Counted from the stretch's first letter, positions 29,490 through 39,799 are shown. The stretch is 64,000 nucleotides of DNA from Methanobrevibacter sp. UBA412 (GCA_002495685.1 DAGJ01000021.1:257601-321600), one strand, 5' to 3'. Notes: generated by a model not told the origin, from the letters alone. Numbers and translations: made by a program.

Positions 29490-30389
29490 TTGATAATTGG
29501 TGGTTCAGCATCACAAAGTTTAGCTGCTAAAGTAGCTGAAGAATTAGGGGACATTATATGTCCAATAGAAACTAAAAAATTTCCCGATGGGGAAAGATAT
29601 CTCAGATTTAAAGAAGATGTAGAAGGCGAAGAAGTTACAGTTATCCAATCTACAGGATTTCCTCAAGACGAACATTTAATAGAATTATTATTTTTAATAA
29701 AAAATTTAAAAAGTTTAAATGCGAAAAAAATTAAAGTTGTTGTTCCATATTTAGGTTATGGTAGGCAGGAATTAAGATTTAAACCAGGTGAAGCGATTTC
29801 TGCACAATTTGTTGCAGAATTAATTGAAGATTCTGGGGCTGATGAATTTATAAGCATTAATCTTCATGAAGATAGTGTGAGAGAATTTTTCAATATTCCT
29901 ACATTGAATTTATCTGCTATGCCTCCTATTGCTGATTATATTAACACTATTACAGAAGACCCAATTATTATTGCTCCTGATAAAGGGGCTTTAGGTTTTG
30001 CTGAAGAAATTGCAAAAATTTTAAATTGTAATTGTACTTACATGAGCAAAGTTCGATTAGGTCCAGATAAAGTTGAAACTCGAATAGTTGATGTTGAAGA
30101 TTCTACTGAAACTAATTCTAAAGTAGGAATTAATGCTGTTAAAAATAAAGAAGCTGTTATTATTGATGATATTATTGCTACTGGAGGCACTATTGTTAAT
30201 GCAGTGAATATTTTACAAGAATATGGTGCAAAGTCTGTTAATGTTTGTTGTGTTCACCCAACATTAGTCAACGATGCAGTTATAAAAATTTATGCTGCAG
30301 GTGCAAAGAATCTTGCAGGTACAGATACATTGAAATCTGATGTCAGTTGTATAACAGTAGCTAAAGTTATTGCAGATGCAATAAAATAA
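29490..30389 (+). CDS. prs: Ribose-phosphate pyrophosphokinase
   Basis: About 299 residues. Makes PRPP from ribose 5-phosphate and ATP for nucleotides, histidine and, in methanogens, methanopterin (RFAP synthase). Signatures: FPDGERYLRF, ATP-binding PYLGYGRQE, SINLHEDSVREFF with the catalytic His region, APDKGALGFA, and the PRPP loop VIIDDIIATGGTIVNA. The TTG at 29490 is chosen since it follows GGTGAT (29481-29486) and gives IIGGSASQSLA, the usual N-terminus; an upstream ATG at 29430 would add 20 unusual residues and lacks a ribosome-binding site. Confidence 0.9.
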   Translation: MIIGGSASQSLAAKVAEELGDIICPIETKKFPDGERYLRFKEDVEGEEVTVIQSTGFPQDEHLIELLFLIKNLKSLNAKKIKVVVPYLGYGRQELRFKPGEAISAQFVAELIEDSGADEFISINLHEDSVREFFNIPTLNLSAMPPIADYINTITEDPIIIAPDKGALGFAEEIAKILNCNCTYMSKVRLGPDKVETRIVDVEDSTETNSKVGINAVKNKEAVIIDDIIATGGTIVNAVNILQEYGAKSVNVCCVHPTLVNDAVIKIYAAGAKNLAGTDTLKSDVSCITVAKVIADAIK

Positions 30390-30426
30390 AAATTATTTAT
30401 AAAAATATTAAAAGGAATTAATTAAA

Positions 30427-30807
30427 ATGCATGAATTATCAATGGCTCAAGGAATTTTCACTACTGTAATGGATACTGCAGAATCTAATGATGCTACTGA
30501 AGTTACTAAAGTTATAATTGAAGTTGGCCGATTAGCTATGATTAATCCGGAACAAATCAGTTTTTTATTAGATGTTTTGAAGGAGAATACTATAGCTGAA
30601 GATGCTGATTTTGTTATTAATGAAATCCCTGTTGAAATAGAATGTCAAGAATGTGATTATAAAGGGATTGTATCCCTTGATGGTTTAGATCATTATGCTC
30701 CTATTATTAAATGTCCTAAATGTGAGACTCCACGAATACTAATTTTAAATGGTAAAGATATAATAGTGAAAAATATTGTAATTGAAAAACCTGATGAAGA
30801 TGAATAA
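30427..30807 (+). CDS. hypA: Hydrogenase nickel-incorporation protein HypA
   Basis: 126 residues. HypA carries Ni2+ to the large subunit of NiFe hydrogenases with HypB. The N-terminal MHELSMAQ supplies the His2/Glu3 nickel site; the zinc site is CQEC...CPKC near residues 74-77 and 98-101. AAAGGA lies ahead of the ATG. It is directly followed by hypB (36 bases), the usual pair. Confidence 0.95.
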   Translation: MHELSMAQGIFTTVMDTAESNDATEVTKVIIEVGRLAMINPEQISFLLDVLKENTIAEDADFVINEIPVEIECQECDYKGIVSLDGLDHYAPIIKCPKCETPRILILNGKDIIVKNIVIEKPDEDE

Positions 30808-30843
30808 ATTAATTATTTAAAAATTTTTTTAGGAGGATATAAA

Positions 30844-31503
30844 ATGCATAAAGTAGCAAGTGTTGAAGTAGAAAAAAATATTATGAAAGCTAATGAAGCT
30901 ATAGCTGAAAGAAATAAAAAGTTATTAGAAGATAATAATATTTATTGTGTTGATTTCGTAGGTGCTATCGGTTCAGGTAAAACTTCTTTAATTGAAGATA
31001 TCATAGAAAATGTTGATGAAAATATTGGAGTAGTTGCTGGGGATGTAATTAGTAAATTCGATGCTGAAAGAATTAAATCTCATGATGTTCCAGTTGTAGG
31101 TTTAAACACTGGTAAAGAATGTCATTTAGATGCACATCTTGTAGAACACTCTTTAGAAGATATGCCTTTAGATAAAATTGATTGTTTATTTATAGAAAAC
31201 GTTGGAAACTTAATTTGTCCTGTTGACTTTGCATTAGGTTCTCATATGAGAGTTGTTGTAGTAAGTGTTACTGAAGGTGATGATACTGTTGAAAAACATC
31301 CACTTATTTTCCAAAGTGCTGATTTAATTATTATTAATAAAATAGATTTAGCAGAAGCAGTTGGTGCGGATACTAATAAAATGGTTGCTGATGCTAAAGG
31401 ATTAAATCCCAATGTTAAAATTATAACTTCTAGTTTAAAAGAAGGTAAAGGACTAGATGATATAATTGAAGCTATTAAAGAACAAAAACCTGAAAATTTA
31501 TAA
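30844..31503 (+). CDS. hypB: Hydrogenase nickel-incorporation GTPase HypB
   Basis: 219 residues. GTPase that drives nickel insertion into NiFe hydrogenases. P-loop GAIGSGKTSL near 40-49; the dimer-interface metal site is in GKECHLDAHLVEH near 91-103; NKIDLAEAVG near 160 is the guanine-specificity motif. The N-terminal His-rich stretch of some bacterial HypB proteins is absent. Strong ribosome-binding site AGGAGGATAT. Co-transcribed with hypA. Confidence 0.95.
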   Translation: MHKVASVEVEKNIMKANEAIAERNKKLLEDNNIYCVDFVGAIGSGKTSLIEDIIENVDENIGVVAGDVISKFDAERIKSHDVPVVGLNTGKECHLDAHLVEHSLEDMPLDKIDCLFIENVGNLICPVDFALGSHMRVVVVSVTEGDDTVEKHPLIFQSADLIIINKIDLAEAVGADTNKMVADAKGLNPNVKIITSSLKEGKGLDDIIEAIKEQKPENL

Positions 31504-31561
31504 GAAATTTTCTGTTATTCTAAATTTATTAATATTATTTAAGTAATTAGGTGGGTTTTCA

Positions 31562-32596
31562 TTGAAAATTTGGATTGATATATCAAATGCTCCTCATGTT
31601 CGCTTTTTTAAGGATGTTATTAAATATTTAATTGATGAGGGAGAAGATGTTATTGTAACTACTCGTCAATTTGGTGATATTCATAAACTTATGGATATGT
31701 ATGGTATTGATTATATTAGTGTAGGGAAACATGGGGTTAGTTTAAAAGATAAGCTTAGAGAGAGCACAACACGTGTAACTGATTTATTTGATATTATTGC
31801 AGATGAAAAAATTGATGTAGCTGTTTCTAAGCATAGTATAGAACTTCCTAGAATTAGTTTTGGTTTAGGTATTCCTAGTTTGTATATTTTAGATAATGAG
31901 CATGCTGTTGCTGCTAATAAATTAACTCTTCCTTTATGTGATCGGATTATTGCTCCTAAAATTATAGATGTTTGGAAGTTAATGGAATATGGTGCAGATC
32001 CTAATAAAATTTTACCTTATAATGGGACTTCTGAATTGATGCATTTTAAGAGTTTTAACTATAATGATGATATATTTGATGATTTAGGTTTAATTTTAAA
32101 GAAAAGTAAAACCATATTTATGCGTCCAGAACCTTCTCTTGCTAGTTATTTGGATGCAGATTGCCGCAAATCTGTGTTGTCTCCTATTGTTGAAGTATTA
32201 AAAGAATATGCTAATATCCTTGTTCTTCCAAGATTTAAAGAACAATCTAAAATTTTTGAAGGTATTGATAATGTGACTATTTTGGAACCTCCAGTGGATA
32301 CTAGTAGTATTATTAAAAAAGCAGATTTAGTTATTGGTGCTGGGGGTACTATGAATAGGGAGGCTGCTATTCTTCAAACTCCTGTTATTTCTTGTTATCC
32401 TGGTACTTGCTTGTCTGTAGATAAATTTTATATTAATCAAGGTTTAATGTATAGGTCTAATAATCTTGATGATATTATTAATAAAGCTTTGAGTTTTATT
32501 GTTAATCCTCATGAACCTATAGATGTTAACCACGATGACTTATTTAAAATAGTACTAAATAACATTTATGATTTAGGTAAAAATGGAAAACCATAA
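31562..32596 (+). CDS. DUF354 family protein (GT-B-like)
   Basis: 344 residues starting MKIWIDISNAPHVRFFKDVI, the hallmark of the archaeal DUF354 family. The fold resembles GT-B glycosyltransferases: a second-domain segment ADLVIGAGGTMNREAAILQTPVIS (read in part) matches the donor-binding motif of MurG-like enzymes. Its function is not established; a role in surface glycan synthesis is plausible. The TTG at 31562 is preceded by TAGGTGGG at 31549-31556. It follows hypB by 58 bases on the same strand. Confidence 0.85.
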   Translation: MKIWIDISNAPHVRFFKDVIKYLIDEGEDVIVTTRQFGDIHKLMDMYGIDYISVGKHGVSLKDKLRESTTRVTDLFDIIADEKIDVAVSKHSIELPRISFGLGIPSLYILDNEHAVAANKLTLPLCDRIIAPKIIDVWKLMEYGADPNKILPYNGTSELMHFKSFNYNDDIFDDLGLILKKSKTIFMRPEPSLASYLDADCRKSVLSPIVEVLKEYANILVLPRFKEQSKIFEGIDNVTILEPPVDTSSIIKKADLVIGAGGTMNREAAILQTPVISCYPGTCLSVDKFYINQGLMYRSNNLDDIINKALSFIVNPHEPIDVNHDDLFKIVLNNIYDLGKNGKP

Positions 32597-32667
32597 TAAT
32601 GTTTTTAATTATTTTATTACTTTACATAAATTTTAAGTAGTAATAAATTATTAATGTTATTATAATG

Positions 32668-32740
<73 letters not shown>

Positions 32741-32897
32741 TTTAAATATTGAAGATTATTTATACTGTAAAATGAAAATTAAAAGAATAATTTTTGTTTT
32801 ATAATGAAAAAATTTAATATTATAAATAAACTCATATTATAAAATTCAAAAGTAAATTAGTTAATTAAAAAATATTATAATATATGTGTGATAAAAA

Positions 32898-33980
32898 ATG
32901 GCGTTTATAGCTCAAAATCATTTTCAATTTATATTAGAAATAGCAGCAATAATATTTGCAAGTATGATATTTATAATTAACTTAGTGCCATTATCACTAA
33001 GTATTGTAACATTCTTGTCTTTATTCTTAGCTATAGTATTCACTTTACTATTTGCAGGTGATATTGCTTTACTATTTCTATCGTTTGGTCAACATGAATT
33101 TACACATACATTTGGACCGATAGCTTTACTTGCTATAATAACCGCTCTAGCTTCATTAAAAATTATGGAACGTTCAGGAGTAAATGTACAAGGGCTTAAA
33201 AGACTTGTATACATATTACTTGCTCTAATAACTTTATTTGGAGGAATGATGCATAGATCCTTCTTAATATTATGGATTCTTGGTTTATTCATAGGATATC
33301 TTATTATATCTAAATCTTTCCGAGAAAAATCATTTTTAACCATAAAAAGAGTATTAATATTTTTAGGATTAGGTGTTGCAGCATTTGGTTTAATGGAATT
33401 ATTAGCAAAAGTATCTGGAATGCAAGTATTCAGTCCAATGTTACGTATTAATCGTCTTGAAAATAACAGTCTCTCAAGTATTCAAATGGTACTTCATAAT
33501 ACAAATCTAATTGGGCATGTTCAAAATTCATCATATTGGGGATCACAAGGATTAGGTTTTGCAGATGGGTATATAAGTTTACCAATGCAATTCATCTTAT
33601 TATTTGGATTACCTTTCCCAATGTTCTTTGGTTTATTAGTATCTAAAAAAGATATTATTGATTATATGCTTCCAGGAACTTTCGGATATGCATATGATTT
33701 TGGATATTTAACGATGATTGCCTTAGTTGCATTTGTGGTAATAACGTTGATTGTTGGATTAAAAATTTTACAAAAATACCGTGATAAGCGTGAAAGAAAA
33801 AATAAAAAATATTTAGGTAAAGAAGTATTATTGATTGGATCATTAACTGCATTCACTACCCAAGCAATTATTGGTTTATTTGTATTTAACAGAACTATAA
33901 ATGGAACGGCATTATTAACATTTATTGTTTTAGCTTCTTTAGTATGGGGAAATGTTGTAACTCTTAAACGAAGCAACTAA
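32898..33980 (+). CDS. Polytopic membrane protein of unknown function
   Basis: 360 residues with about nine or ten membrane segments. A long hydrophilic loop around residues 175-215 contains RINRLENNSLSSIQ and QNSSYWGSQGLGFADGY, and a basic cytoplasmic segment KYRDKRERKNKKYLGKE lies near 295-311. I did not recognise a family; the general layout recalls oligosaccharide polymerases or flippase-type proteins, but no catalytic motif supports that. TGTGAT upstream of the ATG serves as ribosome-binding site. It stands alone between tRNA-Ala and a convergent gene. Confidence 0.65.
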   Translation: MAFIAQNHFQFILEIAAIIFASMIFIINLVPLSLSIVTFLSLFLAIVFTLLFAGDIALLFLSFGQHEFTHTFGPIALLAIITALASLKIMERSGVNVQGLKRLVYILLALITLFGGMMHRSFLILWILGLFIGYLIISKSFREKSFLTIKRVLIFLGLGVAAFGLMELLAKVSGMQVFSPMLRINRLENNSLSSIQMVLHNTNLIGHVQNSSYWGSQGLGFADGYISLPMQFILLFGLPFPMFFGLLVSKKDIIDYMLPGTFGYAYDFGYLTMIALVAFVVITLIVGLKILQKYRDKRERKNKKYLGKEVLLIGSLTAFTTQAIIGLFVFNRTINGTALLTFIVLASLVWGNVVTLKRSN

Positions 33981-34216
33981 ATCTTCATACACTTTTTACT
34001 TTTTTTCAAAATTAAAATACATTTTAATTATTTATTTACTAATTCTTAAAAAAATTTACAATACTTCATTTTTTAATTTTCTATAAAAAATATTTTAATA
34101 ATAAATCCTTAATATTTGATTTTTCAAAAAATTTAAAAAAATTCTTTATTCTATTTTAAGTTTAAAAATTAAAAAAAAAATAAAAAGTATTTAAAAAAAA
34201 TTTCAAATTAATTTTC

Positions 34217-35017
34217 TTAGATTAATAATCTTAACAGATAATATGTATTATCATAATAGTAAGATTGGTTTATCATTGAATTTATTGTTCCTATTATACT
34301 CATGAAAATTATTATAAATAAAAGTACTGGAATTATTATCATTATCATAATTTCCACATCTGAAAATGATCTTCGTACTGGTAATTCTGGTTGTTCTTTT
34401 TTCCATAATTCATTTAATGATTCTTGTATGTTAATAAGTACCCATATTTGAAGAAATGGTAATAAAATCCACACTATTAAATTCCCACCTGAAGAATATG
34501 AAGGGATATTTTCAAGTTTTAATTTTTTTTCATATTGGTTAAAAAGTTCATATATAATTATCCAATTTACTATAGGTATTAATAAAAGTATAGTGAATAA
34601 TACAGGACTAGTGTCCTCATGATAATACTCTTTTAAGGATGTGCTATTTTTATAATACCAATAAAAAGTATATAATCCTCCAGTCAATATCATAAGTAAT
34701 GCTAACCTACGTATAGGTATTACATTTGATTCTTGCAGCATCCCTACATTATAATGTGCATTTTGAGGATTCGCACTGTTCAAAGAATTTCCACACTTTG
34801 GACAGTAATTGGAGTTTCCATTAATTTGGTTCCCACATTGAGTACAAAAACTTTTAGTATTTTTCGTATTGCTTTTTATAGAATTCACATTTTTCTGTAT
34901 CTGTGGAGGATTTATTTGTGTAACATTTATTTTTGCTCCACAATTATAACAAAACTTAGTGTCCTTTTCAACAATGGTTCCACATTGTGGACATTTTTCT
35001 TTTTCCATTTTCATCAT
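34217..35017 (-). CDS. Zinc-ribbon membrane protein with DUF4234-like domain
   Basis: 266 residues. Two N-terminal zinc ribbons (CPQCGT...CYNCGA and CTQCGN...CPKCGN, residues 9-80), a linker, then membrane segments from about residue 105 with LLMILTGGLYTFYWYYKNS, typical of DUF4234, and a final membrane segment near 225-245. The function is unknown. Zinc ribbons of the same CxxCG type are found on the M48 peptidase at 23437-24441. The end at 34217 leaves a 236-base AT-rich spacer to the convergent gene. Confidence 0.7.
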   Translation of the reverse strand: MMKMEKEKCPQCGTIVEKDTKFCYNCGAKINVTQINPPQIQKNVNSIKSNTKNTKSFCTQCGNQINGNSNYCPKCGNSLNSANPQNAHYNVGMLQESNVIPIRRLALLMILTGGLYTFYWYYKNSTSLKEYYHEDTSPVLFTILLLIPIVNWIIIYELFNQYEKKLKLENIPSYSSGGNLIVWILLPFLQIWVLINIQESLNELWKKEQPELPVRRSFSDVEIMIMIIIPVLLFIIIFMSIIGTINSMINQSYYYDNTYYLLRLLI

Positions 35018-35050
35018 TTTCCTAAAAAATTTTTTTATTAATTTTCAAAA

Positions 35051-35530
35051 TCATGTTTGAATTTGATTTTTTAATTCCTCTGGTTTTTTTATCTGTATAT
35101 TATGTATTTGATATTGATTCATTGTTTCATCAAAACTTATATAATCTTTATATTGATAAAGTAATGTATTAATTGTGCAAATATCTATTCCAGTTTTCTC
35201 ATAAATTTCAATATTTGTAATAGGTGTTTCTGAGTCTAATAAAACATTTAATATTGTATTATGTATTTGTTTATAAGCATCTAGTTTACTTATTAAATAT
35301 TTTAACCCTTTAAGACTTATTTCTACTGATTTTAAATCACCCTCTTTACTAATCCTTAATTCAACAAATTCTTTTTCAGCTAATTTTTTTAATATTTCAA
35401 TGTTTTCGTTTTCACTGGTGTCTAAATCATATGTTAAGTTTATAAATTTCATGTATCGTATTCTTTTTGGTCCATTATCTTTTTGGCACATATTGTAAAG
35501 TATTTCTAATATTTTCAATTCAGAATCCAT
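35051..35530 (-). CDS. Uncharacterised protein, possible winged-helix regulator
   Basis: 159 residues, mostly helical and charged. Residues 1-75 (EILYNMCQKDN, then LKKLAEKEFVELRISKEGDL and VEISLKGLKYLISKL) look like a winged-helix with a beta wing, and a second such unit around 95-145 (ILNVLLDSETPITNIEIYEKTGI) reads like another helix-turn-helix. It ends 34 bases upstream of the DUF4234-like gene on the same strand and is divergent from the MnmC-like gene with 67 bases between the starts, so it could regulate that promoter. This is inference. Confidence 0.5.
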   Translation of the reverse strand: MDSELKILEILYNMCQKDNGPKRIRYMKFINLTYDLDTSENENIEILKKLAEKEFVELRISKEGDLKSVEISLKGLKYLISKLDAYKQIHNTILNVLLDSETPITNIEIYEKTGIDICTINTLLYQYKDYISFDETMNQYQIHNIQIKKPEELKNQIQT

Positions 35531-35597
35531 AATATCTTTTTCTCCCTTAAATTTTTTTGTTAATGTTTATTATGGATGTTTTCTAAATATATCTTTT

Positions 35598-37175
35598 ATG
35601 ACATATCTTGATGAATCCAGAGTAATAAATGATACAATTTATGATAAAATAAATGAATACTTTAAAAAAGAAAATGAATTTCCTAATAGATATAATAGAG
35701 TAACTTTTTTTAACAATAATAAAGATTATTTTTACCAAACTGAAGATACATCTTACAGTATAAAATCAAGGGAAATCAACAATAAAATAGAAATTCTCCA
35801 CACAAAAACAGGTGCAATATCAGAATCTTTTGAAAAATTTATTAAACCAATGAAATTTAACTATCAAAAAGATATTCATGTATTAGATATTTGTGGAGGA
35901 ATTGGATATAACTCAACAGCCATGATACAAGATTTCATAGAACACGCCTCACCTAATACAAAATTAGTAATTGATTGTGTTGAAATAAGTAAAGCTACAC
36001 TTGCTGCAGGATTACTTGTACCCTCACCAATATCTGCCCATGATATAATGAAACATGCAATTGAAAACAGTTTAATATATGAAGGTTATATTGTAAATCC
36101 AAAAGAAAAAACACCTATACCTAAAAGTATGGAGATAAATATTTACATAGCTGATGCTCGTTGTACAATAAAACAATTACCTAATAATTATTATGATGCA
36201 ATATTTTTAGATCCATTTAGTCAAACAATGTCACCAGAACTTTTTAGTTTCGAATTCATTAAAGAATTTCGAAGAGTCATAAAACAAGAAGGATTAATAG
36301 CTACATATACTAGTTCATCACCAGTACGATCTGCATTTATAAAAAATGGATTTCATGTAGGTTTAGGTCCAATTTATGGTAGAAAACAAGGAGGAACACT
36401 AGCATCCCCCAGTTCTTTTATGTTAAATGAATCCATTCCTAAAGATGATGAAATAAAAATTGCATTATCTGATGTGGGAATACCTTTTTATGACCCTAAC
36501 TTAAATTGGTCAACACAAGAAGTTACGGAAAATAGACAAAAATTAAGACATAAAGAAAGACATCATACATTAATTTCTAGTGCTGTTAAAACAACAACTT
36601 ATTTAGGTAAAGAACCTAAAAATTCAGCACTAAAAAGAAGAATGGAACGAAACTTAGCTAAAATTGGAATACCTGGACTTAAAAGTAAAGAAGCATTTTA
36701 TTTAATAGAACCAGAAAAACAATATAACTTAAAGTACTTGGACAATAATAATTCTAGAACACGTATACTTGAAATACATAATCGTTTGAATAAAATTCTT
36801 AAAATGAATAATAATCAACTTAATGCATATAAATGTATGAAATGTGGTTTTAGTTGGCCACAAAATTCTAATATGGGATATAAATGCCCTCAATGTGGTT
36901 CATTTCATATAAACAAAATAATAGATAAAAAACATAGAAAAAATCGTCCAATTACAGGAAATCCAAATAAAGATTACCGTCATCATCATCGTTTATACAA
37001 TAATGATGATTTTGGGGCACATATGCACCATAAAAAACATAAACATCACCATAATCATCTATGGTTATATAATATAGATAATTTTGGTCGAGGATTAAAT
37101 CATTGGTCTAATCATGGACATAAACATTTTCATGACTATGATAGACATAAAAATCATCATAAACATCATAATTAA
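35598..37175 (+). CDS. MnmC-like SAM methyltransferase with zinc ribbon and His-rich tail
   Basis: 525 residues. Residues 85-260 form a Rossmann methyltransferase: VLDICGGIGYNSTAMI is the SAM loop, VIDCVEISKATLA the acidic strand end, YDAIFLDPFSQTMSPELFS matches the DPF motif of MnmC/DUF752 proteins, and FRRVIKQEGLIATYTSSSPVR follows. A zinc ribbon (CMKCG...CPQCG) lies near residues 413-433. The last 80 or so residues carry about 22 histidines, with a repeated LYN-D-FG element, and look like a metal-binding tail. The target (tRNA or protein) is unknown. It is divergent from the possible regulator at 35051-35530. Confidence 0.75.
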   Translation: MTYLDESRVINDTIYDKINEYFKKENEFPNRYNRVTFFNNNKDYFYQTEDTSYSIKSREINNKIEILHTKTGAISESFEKFIKPMKFNYQKDIHVLDICGGIGYNSTAMIQDFIEHASPNTKLVIDCVEISKATLAAGLLVPSPISAHDIMKHAIENSLIYEGYIVNPKEKTPIPKSMEINIYIADARCTIKQLPNNYYDAIFLDPFSQTMSPELFSFEFIKEFRRVIKQEGLIATYTSSSPVRSAFIKNGFHVGLGPIYGRKQGGTLASPSSFMLNESIPKDDEIKIALSDVGIPFYDPNLNWSTQEVTENRQKLRHKERHHTLISSAVKTTTYLGKEPKNSALKRRMERNLAKIGIPGLKSKEAFYLIEPEKQYNLKYLDNNNSRTRILEIHNRLNKILKMNNNQLNAYKCMKCGFSWPQNSNMGYKCPQCGSFHINKIIDKKHRKNRPITGNPNKDYRHHHRLYNNDDFGAHMHHKKHKHHHNHLWLYNIDNFGRGLNHWSNHGHKHFHDYDRHKNHHKHHN

Positions 37176-37274
37176 CTATAAAATGTTTTTTTTTCCATTT
37201 AAATTTTTTATATTTTTTTAAAATTAATTATTTAACAATTTAAAAAAGAAAAAAATAAATATGGTTTTTTTATT

Positions 37275-39092
37275 TTATAAAAAATAAATCCATATGAAAA
37301 CAAATATTAATGCTGTAATAAATATTAATGGTGCCATAATTTTACTAACAGCTACAATTGAACTTATTGTGGATATTAATTCAGTACTGTTATTTGGCCC
37401 AAAAGTTTTTAAATTTTTAATTTTATTAATATCGGTTCCTGCTTCAACAGGTTCAAGATCTTCTAAAGCAGTTAATATACTTTCACGTAAATATTCTATG
37501 ATTTTACTTTTTTCAGAGACTCCAATAGGATTATATCCATTAGCTAATGTATTCACTGAATGAGTATCAGTAGTTAAAACTTCTAATTCATCTATAGGTA
37601 AATCATTTAATTCTTTAAGTATTGTTTCCCTAAAACCTAATTCCATATTGTTACTGTCAAATAATGCTATTGCGGTTTTTTGTTCTCCTGCTTGAATAAC
37701 CATTACTTTAAGTGCACTGTCACCTACACCATTGTTTTTATCTAAACCTTCCATCGGATTATAACTTATTCCAACTTGTAATGGATAATTTCGTTCTAAG
37801 TTTTCAATCTTTTTAACAGTATCTAATAATTGGAATACTTCAGGATTTCCAGGTAATACTCCTCCTTTTTCAGCATTAAAACTATTATGACAATCAACAA
37901 CTATACTATTTTCAATTTTACAAGTTTTTTGACTTTCAATAATCATTGATAATCCAATACTAAATTCAATATCATCACTACCTGAGGGTGCAAATGTTGA
38001 AAGCATGATAATTCCATCATTAAAAAATTGAACTCCAATATTTGCTTGTTTTTCTGAGTATCTGACAAATTTACTACATTTATTAGAATAGTTCATTTTT
38101 GCCAAGCTTTCATTAACAGCATCTTTAATTTTTTGTATTTCATTAACACTTACTGGATTGAAATCATGTGTTGATGGTCCATGAGCTACCATTGTGAAGT
38201 AATCATATTCATTAGCAAGTATTGTTGGCATATTAGCTCCACCAATGTCTCCAATAGGTCCCGGATGTACGGATGGGCTGATAAATAATGCTTTAATATC
38301 ACCATTCATGTTTTTAAAACTTAATGTGCCCACTATTGTGTCAATTTCTTCTCCTGAAGTATCAAATAAGTTTTCTAAGTATGATGATCCTTCATTCATA
38401 TGTGCAATAAAAAAACTTAGTAAATCTAAGGCACCAAATCCAAGATTATTCTTCATTGGATTTTCAACTACTTTCATAAATGAGTAAATAGCTACTAAAA
38501 ATACTAAACATGCTATAATAACTTTTAATATTGTTCCAAAAATTCCTAGTTGGAAAACTATTTCAAGATTACCTAAAAATGTCACTACAATTAACATACT
38601 TATAATTAATAAAGGTTGAACTAAACTAATAATAAATGATTTTAAAGGCCCAATATGGCTGGTTCCCCATAACACTAAAAAATTCCAAGCAAAAATTAAT
38701 ACACAGCCAAATAATATACTATTTACAAATAGGTCCATTTTAAGAATTATTCCAGCAATTAATCCTAGTACAGATATTAAACATAATATCACCATACTAG
38801 TAAGAGAAAGAAACATACTATGTTTCCTTTTAAGATTAATACCTTTTAATAAATAAACCCATTGTTGGTCTGTAGCACCAGAAACAATGCTTCCTAATCC
38901 AAAAACAAAAAATCCAAATGAACCTCCATAAAAAAGGTTTTCTAATTGACTATATGTGTTGATTGGTTTTAATAAAAATATTATGGCTCCTGTTATAAAA
39001 CTAATAAATATCATACTGAATAATGATATTTTAACTTTAGGGAGTGTTTTAATATACTTTGATAATCCTGCAACACTACTCATACTTGACAT
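37275..39092 (-). CDS. DUF2070 family membrane protein
   Basis: 605 residues. N-terminal half: about seven membrane segments (residues 20-215). C-terminal half: a large soluble domain with SPSVHPGPIGDIGGANMPTIL, GPSTHDFNPVS, VVDCHNSFNAEKGGVLPGNPE and TTDTHSVNTLANGYNPIG; the conserved His and Asp residues could bind metal, recalling neutral ceramidase/amidohydrolase-like sites, but that is inference. One further membrane segment closes the C-terminus. This architecture matches the archaeal DUF2070 family of unknown function. It is convergent with the methyltransferase gene. Confidence 0.85.
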   Translation of the reverse strand: MSSMSSVAGLSKYIKTLPKVKISLFSMIFISFITGAIIFLLKPINTYSQLENLFYGGSFGFFVFGLGSIVSGATDQQWVYLLKGINLKRKHSMFLSLTSMVILCLISVLGLIAGIILKMDLFVNSILFGCVLIFAWNFLVLWGTSHIGPLKSFIISLVQPLLIISMLIVVTFLGNLEIVFQLGIFGTILKVIIACLVFLVAIYSFMKVVENPMKNNLGFGALDLLSFFIAHMNEGSSYLENLFDTSGEEIDTIVGTLSFKNMNGDIKALFISPSVHPGPIGDIGGANMPTILANEYDYFTMVAHGPSTHDFNPVSVNEIQKIKDAVNESLAKMNYSNKCSKFVRYSEKQANIGVQFFNDGIIMLSTFAPSGSDDIEFSIGLSMIIESQKTCKIENSIVVDCHNSFNAEKGGVLPGNPEVFQLLDTVKKIENLERNYPLQVGISYNPMEGLDKNNGVGDSALKVMVIQAGEQKTAIALFDSNNMELGFRETILKELNDLPIDELEVLTTDTHSVNTLANGYNPIGVSEKSKIIEYLRESILTALEDLEPVEAGTDINKIKNLKTFGPNNSTELISTISSIVAVSKIMAPLIFITALIFVFIWIYFL

Positions 39093-39277
39093 GTTTAACT
39101 CTTACTCCATTTTAAAAAAATTTTTCTTTATATCTTAAGGTAATATTATTATTATTTATTTAATAAAATTTATAATAGTATACTATAATTATAATAATGT
39201 TTTTAATAATATTTATTATATCTAAAAAAATTAAAAATAATATTAAATAAAAAATACACTTTAAGGATAAATTTATT

Positions 39278-39799
39278 ATGATCGATATAAAAGTACCAGT
39301 TAAAAATCAAGATTTAACAAAGTTAAAAATAGGGGATATAGTGACAGTTTCTGGAACTATTGTTACTGCAAGAGATCAAGCACATAAAAGAATCATTGAA
39401 CAAGGTGCACCATTTTCATTAGATGGTGTAGCATTATTCCATGCAGGTCCTATAATCCAAAAAGATGATGAAGGAAATTATGATATAGTTGCAATAGGTC
39501 CTACTACTAGTATGAGGATGAATCCATATCAAGCTGATGTTTTAGATAAAGGTGTAAAAATTGTCATAGGTAAAGGAGGAATGGATGATTCAGTTAAAAA
39601 AGCTTTAAAAAGAGATAAATCTGTTTATCTTGTTGCAACTGGAGGGTGTGCAGCATTATATGTGGATAAAGTAAAGGAAGTTTCTAATGTGGATTGGTTA
39701 GATCTTGGAATGCCTGAAGCATTATGGGAATTGTCTGTTGATAAATTTGGACCATTAGTTGTAGGGATGGATTCTAATGGAAATAGTTTGTATGATTAA
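39278..39799 (+). CDS. Class I fumarate hydratase, beta subunit
   Basis: 173 residues, the length of the small subunit of two-subunit iron-sulfur fumarases (or the related L-tartrate dehydratase). It contains [20 protein letters not shown] (read in part), [19 protein letters not shown] and GKGGM, then [13 protein letters not shown], which belong to the fumarase C-terminal domain. In methanogens this enzyme works in the incomplete reductive TCA branch from oxaloacetate, which fits pycA nearby at 42596-44098. The alpha subunit is not in this window. Confidence 0.92.
   Translation: MIDIKVPVKNQDLTKLKIGDIVTVSGTIVTARDQAHKRIIEQGAPFSLDGVALFHAGPIIQKDDEGNYDIVAIGPTTSMRMNPYQADVLDKGVKIVIGKGGMDDSVKKALKRDKSVYLVATGGCAALYVDKVKEVSNVDWLDLGMPEALWELSVDKFGPLVVGMDSNGNSLYD

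Noticed and set aside
33662..33976. Antisense ORF over the 32898 membrane protein
   Set aside because: The plus-strand frame has a start, a ribosome-binding site and regular membrane segments; the antisense frame has none of these.
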